Shown here one piece after another: positions 6,944-11,121 of a stretch of DNA of 11,121 bases. The DNA is from Oscillospiraceae bacterium (GTDB taxonomy: Bacteria > Bacillota > Clostridia > Oscillospirales > Ruminococcaceae): NCBI GenBank assembly GCA_020024235.1, contig JAHHUA010000051.1, forward strand, positions 1 through 11,121, read 5' to 3'. Positions within the stretch are counted from its first letter, which is position 1. Each line of letters begins with the position of its first letter. The notes below the pieces were generated by a model that saw nothing but the letters and a program-made list of their open reading frames with translations, searched no databases and had not been told where the DNA came from. Position numbers and translations under genes: made by a program.

Positions 6944-6979
6944 CGAAATCTTGACGATTATCTTGACTGCTTTCTTGAC
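6938..6979 (+). promoter_or_regulatory. Four TCTTGAC direct repeats, predicted response-regulator operator for the transporter operon
   Basis: Exact 7-mers TCTTGAC begin at 6938, 6949, 6961 and 6973, spaced 11, 12 and 12 bp, about one helical turn, so all face the same side of the DNA. The first overlaps the regulator's stop codon. OmpR/PhoB-type regulators are known to bind head-to-tail repeats with about 11-bp period, as for SpaR and NisR in lantibiotic operons. A weak -10 candidate TAAACT (6990-6995) follows without a properly spaced -35, as expected for an activated promoter. Binding by the adjacent regulator is inference. Confidence 0.65.
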
Positions 6980-7020
6980 CATTGCCTGTTAAACTAAAAA
7001 CATAAAAGGAGGCAGTAAAT

Positions 7021-7935
7021 ATGAATTATATTTTAGAAACACAAAATTTAACAAAAAACTATGGAAAATTTCGTGCATTGAATGGACTAACTATGCATAT
7101 CCCTCAAGGGGCTATTTATGGTTTTGTAGGTAAAAACGGTGCCGGTAAAACCACACTTATTCGCTTGATTTGCGGGCTTCAAACTCCTGACAATGGTACT
7201 TATTCACTGTATGGAATTGATTTTAAACAAAAAGAAATTAAAAAATCCCGACGCCGCATGGGTGCTGTGGTGGAAACTCCGGCAATTTATATGGAAATGA
7301 CTGCAAAAGAAAACCTCAAACAACAGTCTTTGATTTTGGGACTTCCGTCCGATGATGGTTTGGAAGATTTATTAAAGCTTGTAGGTTTGGAAAATACCGG
7401 AAAGAAGAAAGCTAAAAATTTTTCACTTGGTATGCGTCAGCGCCTTGGAATAGCAATAGCACTGGTGGGAGATCCGGATTTTCTGGTTTTGGATGAACCC
7501 ATAAACGGACTTGACCCCCAAGGTATTATTGAAATAAGAGAACTGATTTTAAAACTTAACCGAGAAAGAAATATTACTGTGCTGATTTCCAGTCATATTT
7601 TAGATGAACTTTCCAGACTTGCTACCCATTACGGCATTATTGACGAAGGATGTATGGTGAAGGAGCTTAGTGCCAAAGAACTGGAAGCTGCCTGCCGAAA
7701 GAAAATACATATTACTGTTACAGATACAAAAGCTCTTTGTATTGTACTTGATGAAATGGCAGTGGAATACAAAGTGGATTCCCAAACTCAGGCAGATATT
7801 TTTGAAAAAGTGAATGTGTCTAAACTGGCAGAAAAACTATCTCCATACGGCTGTGAGATTATCTCCATGCAGGAACAGGACGAAAGTCTTGAAGGTTTCT
7901 ATATGAACTTAGTGGGAGGTAAAAAAAATGCGTAA
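7021..7935 (+). CDS. ABC transporter ATP-binding protein, BcrA/LanF type (antimicrobial-peptide protection)
   Basis: A 304-residue ATPase: Walker A GKNGAGKTT (residues 37-45), signature FSLGMRQR (134-141), Walker B FLVLDEP (154-160) with D-loop Asp165, and switch His192. In the Q-loop position the sequence reads GAVVETPAIY, with Glu85 where most ABC ATPases have Gln. This Glu variant ('E-loop') is described for lantibiotic self-protection ATPases of the LanF group and supports that type over a generic exporter. A C-terminal extension of about 80 residues (220-304) is usual for BcrA/LanF. Strong AAAAGGAGG (7004-7012) lies 8 bases before the ATG. The gene overlaps the next permease by 8 bp. With the two permeases and the two-component system it matches the CprABC/BcrAB layout; substrate is unknown and could be bacitracin-like peptides, lantibiotics or host peptides. 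Confidence 0.92.
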   Translation: MNYILETQNLTKNYGKFRALNGLTMHIPQGAIYGFVGKNGAGKTTLIRLICGLQTPDNGTYSLYGIDFKQKEIKKSRRRMGAVVETPAIYMEMTAKENLKQQSLILGLPSDDGLEDLLKLVGLENTGKKKAKNFSLGMRQRLGIAIALVGDPDFLVLDEPINGLDPQGIIEIRELILKLNRERNITVLISSHILDELSRLATHYGIIDEGCMVKELSAKELEAACRKKIHITVTDTKALCIVLDEMAVEYKVDSQTQADIFEKVNVSKLAEKLSPYGCEIISMQEQDESLEGFYMNLVGGKKNA

Positions 7936-8773
7936 TTTGATATTTGCTAATTTTGCCAAACTAAAAAAAGAAAAATTCTTTATATTTTCGATTTTTTTAA
8001 TGTTTTTTTGGTCGGTTATACAGTTACTTGCGCCACTGATTGAAAGTATACAAAACCCCGATTTTCAACTTCCCGTTTTGGATATGCTTTTTGTTCAGCA
8101 TTATCCACTGATAGGCGGTTTGTGTGCTATTTTTACAGGATTGTTTATTGGCAGGGAGTACAGCGACGGAACCATGCGCAACAGGGTAATTTCCGGTCAT
8201 CACAGATGGGCAATTTATCTTTCCGACTTTTTGGTCAGCACTGCTGCAGGTTGGATTTTGAATATTGCTTGGATTATACCTATGCTTTTAATTGGTATTC
8301 CATGTTACGGAATTTTTAAAAACCCTATCAATATAGCTGAGTATACACTGGTTGCTTTTTTTATGATTTCTGCATTTACAGCTGTGTTTACTGCTTGTTC
8401 AATGCTGATTACAAACAAAACAAATTCAATAATTTCAATTATTTGTGTGTTTTTATGTATGTTGATGTTAGGCAGTTCCTGTTATAATCAGCTGTGTGAA
8501 CCGGAAATTATTCAAGGCGCTGATATTGTTGTTGAAAAAGACGGAAAGGTAAATGTGAAAAAACAGGAGCCTCAGTACAATCCCGCCTATGTCAGCGGAA
8601 ATACACGAAAAATACTAACTTTTGTCAGGGATTTTTTGCCTACCGGACAGGCAATTCAAATGTCAAATGAAGAAAAGATAGATTATTTTATTATGATTTT
8701 ATATTCCTCAACAATTATTTTGATATTCACCTTTACAGGAATTACAGTATTTGACAAAAAGGACTTGAAATAA
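7928..8773 (+). CDS. ABC-2 type permease, first of a paralogous pair
   Basis: A 281-residue membrane protein with six predicted helices at about 17-38, 60-75, 98-126, 140-162, 168-184 and 253-274, and an extracytoplasmic or loop segment of about 65 residues (190-250). FIGREYSDGTMRN (residues 73-85) is the typical cytoplasmic motif of BcrB/LanE/LanG-type permeases and probably contacts the ATPase. The C-terminus ends DKKDLK. GGGAGG (7914-7919) inside the ATPase gene lies 8 bases before the ATG, and the genes overlap by 8 bp in different frames, so translation is coupled. Its start, motif and end are closely mirrored in the next gene. It would form a heteromeric membrane channel with that protein and remove peptide antibiotics from the membrane; role inferred from family and neighbours. 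Confidence 0.88.
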   Translation: MRNLIFANFAKLKKEKFFIFSIFLMFFWSVIQLLAPLIESIQNPDFQLPVLDMLFVQHYPLIGGLCAIFTGLFIGREYSDGTMRNRVISGHHRWAIYLSDFLVSTAAGWILNIAWIIPMLLIGIPCYGIFKNPINIAEYTLVAFFMISAFTAVFTACSMLITNKTNSIISIICVFLCMLMLGSSCYNQLCEPEIIQGADIVVEKDGKVNVKKQEPQYNPAYVSGNTRKILTFVRDFLPTGQAIQMSNEEKIDYFIMILYSSTIILIFTFTGITVFDKKDLK

Positions 8774-8785
8774 AGGGGGAATATG

Positions 8786-9625
8786 ATGCGTAATCTAATT
8801 TTTGCTAACTTTTCACGACTTTGGAAAAGTAAAATCTTTTGGGTACTGGAAACTTTTTGCTTTGCATTTGGAGTTTTTTCCTATACATTAGTAGCTATCA
8901 ATACAAGAAATTTGGGACATGGGTGGCTGGAATATAATGCACATACATACTTTTATTTGCCAATTATGTTTCTCCCTGCTGTAATTGCCGTTTTTGCTTG
9001 TTTCTTTATTGGTACAGACTATTCAGACGGAACAATCCGCAATAAACTAATCGCCGGTCATAGCAAAAGCGGGATTTATCTTTCCTATTTGCTGACAACA
9101 TACATGGCTGTGATATTTTTTGTGGGAGCTTATTTATTTGCAGTTATTACAGTGGGATTACCTTTGGTAGGAAGTTCAGTTATTACCTATGTACAGCTAC
9201 ATTGGAGAGTTTTTAACATATTGTTGATACTTATAGAGTATGTGTCGTTATTTGTGCTATTGGCTATGTTGGACAGCAACAAAGCCCGCAATGTGGTAGT
9301 TAGTTTATTAGTTGCATTTTTAATTATCTTAATTGGTATGATGTTTTATTCACAATATATGCAGCCGGAATTTGTGAATCGTGTCGTGCCCCTTCCTGAT
9401 GGAGGCTTTGAACTAAAAAAAGGCGAAGCAAACAGTAAATATTTATCCGGTACAATTCGCACTGTTTTTGAATGGGTAACACTAATTATTCCTCATGGCT
9501 CCGCTTTGATGAGTTTGGACAAAAGATTGGCATTTGATTGGCGTAATCCGATTATAGCTGTTGTTCTTACGATTATGACTATTGTAAGCGGTATTCAGCT
9601 ATTAAATAAGAAAGATATAAAATAA
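8786..9625 (+). CDS. ABC-2 type permease, second of a paralogous pair
   Basis: A 279-residue membrane protein with about six helices (roughly 16-38, 56-76, 98-122, 142-162, 168-188 and 255-272). Two ATGs lie side by side at 8783 and 8786; the second is chosen because the product then starts MRNLIFANFSRLWKSK, paralleling MRNLIFANFAKLKKEK of the preceding permease, and because the GGGGG run (8775-8779) is better spaced to it. FIGTDYSDGTIRN (74-86) and the ending NKKDIK again mirror the first permease, so the two arose by gene duplication and then diverged. The gene starts 12 bp after the first permease and ends 9 bp before the kinase gene, in one operon. Expected partner of the LanF-like ATPase and of the first permease. 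Confidence 0.88.
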   Translation: MRNLIFANFSRLWKSKIFWVLETFCFAFGVFSYTLVAINTRNLGHGWLEYNAHTYFYLPIMFLPAVIAVFACFFIGTDYSDGTIRNKLIAGHSKSGIYLSYLLTTYMAVIFFVGAYLFAVITVGLPLVGSSVITYVQLHWRVFNILLILIEYVSLFVLLAMLDSNKARNVVVSLLVAFLIILIGMMFYSQYMQPEFVNRVVPLPDGGFELKKGEANSKYLSGTIRTVFEWVTLIIPHGSALMSLDKRLAFDWRNPIIAVVLTIMTIVSGIQLLNKKDIK

Positions 9626-9634
9626 GAGGTAATT

Positions 9635-10516
9635 ATGAATAGTCTGTTGTTAATTATCATTGTAATATTACTTTTAATTATCTTTACATTATTAGTAAAG
9701 GTTTATTTGCTGCATAAATCCATAGAAGAAATTACAAAGGGATTTAATGATATACTTACAACAGATACCAACACACTTATCTCAATTTCTACCAGAGACC
9801 GATATATGAGAAAACTTGCAGCAGATATAAATGTTCAGCTTCGTCAGCTGAGAAAAGAAAGACTTCGGTTTCAAAGTGGCGACAGAGAACTTAAAGAAGC
9901 CGTTACAAATATTTCCCATGACCTTAGAACACCTTTAACAGCAATTTGCGGTTATCTCAGTTTGATGGAAAATGAGGAAAAAAGCGAAACACTTCAAAGG
10001 TATTTAAATCAGATTAAAGAAAGAACTGAGTCTATAAAATCTCTTACTGAGGAGTTATTTCGCTACAGTATTATTCATACACAGGAAGAACTTGTCCCGG
10101 AAAAGTTAAATCTTAGTCGAGTGCTGGAGGATAATCTCCTTTCCTTTTATGGTATTATGCAGGAAAAAGGCATTATTCCTGAAATTTCACTTCCGGAAGA
10201 GCCTGTTTGGCGAATATTGGATAAAGCAGTGCTTAATCGAATTTTTTCCAATATCATCAATAATGCAGTCAAATATTCTGATGGTGACTTGACTGCAAAA
10301 TTGACAACAGAAGGAACAATAACTTTTTCCAACAGGGCAAAAGCTTTAACATCAGTGGAGGTAGGACGACTTTTTGACCGTTTTTATACTGTGGAATCAG
10401 GAAGAAATTCCACAGGGTTGGGGCTTTCCATAGCTAAAATACTGACAGAAAAATGTGGGGGTAAAATAACAGCGGAATATTATGAAGAGCGGTTATATAT
10501 AAAAATACAGTTATAG
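9635..10516 (+). CDS. Sensor histidine kinase with minimal sensor region
   Basis: A 293-residue kinase. One N-terminal helix (about 3-25) is the only membrane segment, followed by a short linker and no extracellular domain. The dimerisation domain has H-box NISHDLRTPLTA with His95; the ATPase domain has N-box NIINNAVKYSDG (206-217), an F-box-like RLFDRFYT (245-252) and G2 box STGLGLSIAK (259-268). The usual DxGxG G1 box is not seen: the corresponding stretch reads FSNRAKALTSVEVG, which I recall as a trait of kinases in this transporter-linked subfamily rather than decay. AAGAGG (9624-9629) overlaps the permease stop. With no obvious ligand domain, it may sense through the membrane segment or through the transporter. 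Expected phosphodonor for the regulator at 6272-6943, though the two genes are separated by the transporter genes. Confidence 0.9.
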   Translation: MNSLLLIIIVILLLIIFTLLVKVYLLHKSIEEITKGFNDILTTDTNTLISISTRDRYMRKLAADINVQLRQLRKERLRFQSGDRELKEAVTNISHDLRTPLTAICGYLSLMENEEKSETLQRYLNQIKERTESIKSLTEELFRYSIIHTQEELVPEKLNLSRVLEDNLLSFYGIMQEKGIIPEISLPEEPVWRILDKAVLNRIFSNIINNAVKYSDGDLTAKLTTEGTITFSNRAKALTSVEVGRLFDRFYTVESGRNSTGLGLSIAKILTEKCGGKITAEYYEERLYIKIQL

Positions 10517-10548
10517 GAGGAAAACTAAAGGGAAAGTGAAATTTAAAG

Positions 10549-10985
10549 ATGTACAATAAATATTATATTAACAAAAACAGAATAACATCACTGTTAAATC
10601 CCATAGAATGTCTGAAAAATCACATTTAGTATGTTTGCGGAACTTGTAAACAATATATTTGTATTGAACATGACTAAAAGTGTGGATTGGAAAGATGAAA
10701 CCTTCCTTTTAAATCATTATAAATTGCAAAAATGTATTTGCGTACTGCTTATTACAGTATGGAGAAGTCCTATGATATTTATGAACTAGAAAGTGAAAAT
10801 GGCAGATATTCCTATAAAATTTTTGCAAGCATTGAGGCTTTGAAATATAACTGAAAAAGAATAAAGGTAAATCCCCAAAAGACAAAAAATCTATATTCAC
10901 TGTTTTAGAAAATAAAGAATATGAAAATACACAAATACAAAAATTGACTTCTTATTAAATACAGCAATATATGTCAGAACGATAA
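10549..10985 (+). pseudogene. Decayed gene of about 145 codons, family not named
   Basis: No intact gene follows the kinase, but one frame from ATG 10549 still reads as protein between stop codons: MYNKYYINKNRITSLLNPIE, then a cysteine-rich YVCGTCKQYICIEHD, NLPFKSL, and IAKMYLRTAYYSMEKSYDI up to FASIEALKYN. It is interrupted by TAG 10627, TAA 10675, TGA 10696, TAA 10720 and TGA 10852. Near 10850 the coding sense moves to another frame (KKNKGKSPKDKKSIFTV, later NTQIQKLTSY), which is cut by TAA 10956 and ends IQQYMSER at TAA 10983. Thus five in-frame stops plus one frameshift. All three stop codons occur, which argues against recoding. The CxxC pair suggests a zinc-ribbon-like start. I recall similar intact proteins in clostridia but cannot name the family. 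A strong GGAGG at 10516-10520 has no start codon at a useful distance. Confidence 0.6.
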
Positions 10986-11040
10986 ATCAGGGTTTTAAAA
11001 TAGTGCATCACCTGAAAAATAAATAAGCATTTTTGCGTAA

Positions 11041-11071
11041 AAAAAGCCACTGACACAGTCAGTGGCTTTTT
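11041..11071. terminator. Intrinsic terminator after the decayed gene
   Basis: AAAAAGCCACTGAC (11041-11054) pairs perfectly with GTCAGTGGCTTTTT (11058-11071) around a 3-base loop, giving a 14-bp stem with A- and T-runs at its ends, usable in both directions. It is the first clear terminator after the kinase gene, so the transporter operon transcript probably extends through the decayed gene to here. The stretch 10986-11040 holds nothing recognisable. Confidence 0.88.
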
Positions 11072-11092
11072 ATTAAGTCTTTAGACAGTTGA

Positions 11093-11105
11093 GCACGAAA
11101 CGTGC
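11093..11105. repeat. Short inverted repeat at the window edge
   Basis: GCACG (11093-11097) and CGTGC (11101-11105) form a 5-bp stem with an AAA loop, just after the imperfect palindrome GTCTTTAGAC (11077-11086). The context is cut off by the window end, so whether this begins a longer intergenic repeat or structured RNA cannot be told. Confidence 0.3.
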
Positions 11106-11121
11106 GAAACAGACAACCACC

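Noticed and set aside
10549..10985. Stop-codon recoding or several tiny genes after the kinase
   Set aside because: All three stop codons interrupt the frame and a frameshift is also needed, so recoding is implausible; the short pieces (26 and 40 residues) join into one longer protein-like sequence and lack their own ribosome binding sites.

Overview
The window is AT-rich, with strong AAAGGAG/GGAGG ribosome binding sites, a T-box-free but riboswitch-led operon, and compact gene spacing. Protein families (CGGC-domain protein, FecCD transporter with a lipoprotein binding subunit, BcrA/LanF-type ABC module with a two-component system) fit a Gram-positive anaerobe of the Clostridia, probably a gut Oscillospiraceae/Lachnospiraceae relative. 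That assignment is inference from style and families, not from a marker gene.

Left part (1-4460). The 3' part of a lipoprotein gene on the plus strand runs into a hairpin at 702-742 that can terminate transcription from both sides. Facing it is a four-gene minus-strand operon reading from about 4420 down to 834: a consensus-like promoter, a cobalamin riboswitch, an intrinsic terminator just before the first ribosome binding site, then a substrate-binding lipoprotein, a FecCD/BtuC-type permease, a BtuD-type ATPase and a small cysteine-rich CGGC-domain protein. The riboswitch makes corrinoid (vitamin B12) uptake the best reading of what would otherwise be called an iron-complex transporter.

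Middle (4685-6070). A second minus-strand unit holds an SMI1/KNR4 (SUKH) fold protein followed 30 bp later by a membrane polyferredoxin-like protein with two C-terminal 4Fe-4S motifs, closed by a GC-rich terminator.

Right part (6138-10516). A plus-strand cluster encodes an OmpR-type response regulator, an ABC ATPase, two paralogous ABC-2 type permeases and a short sensor kinase. The arrangement and the Glu-substituted Q-loop of the ATPase match antimicrobial-peptide/lantibiotic protection modules (BcrA, LanFEG, Cpr of Clostridioides difficile). Four direct repeats of TCTTGAC at 11-12 bp steps lie between the regulator gene and the transporter genes and look like the regulator's own operator.

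Right end (10517-11121). No intact gene. A coding region of about 145 codons can still be read at 10549-10985 but is broken by several stop codons and one frameshift. It ends before a perfect 14-bp terminator hairpin. The most notable observations are the TCTTGAC operator array, the riboswitch operon carrying a CGGC protein, and the decayed gene. I see no convincing wholly new system here.
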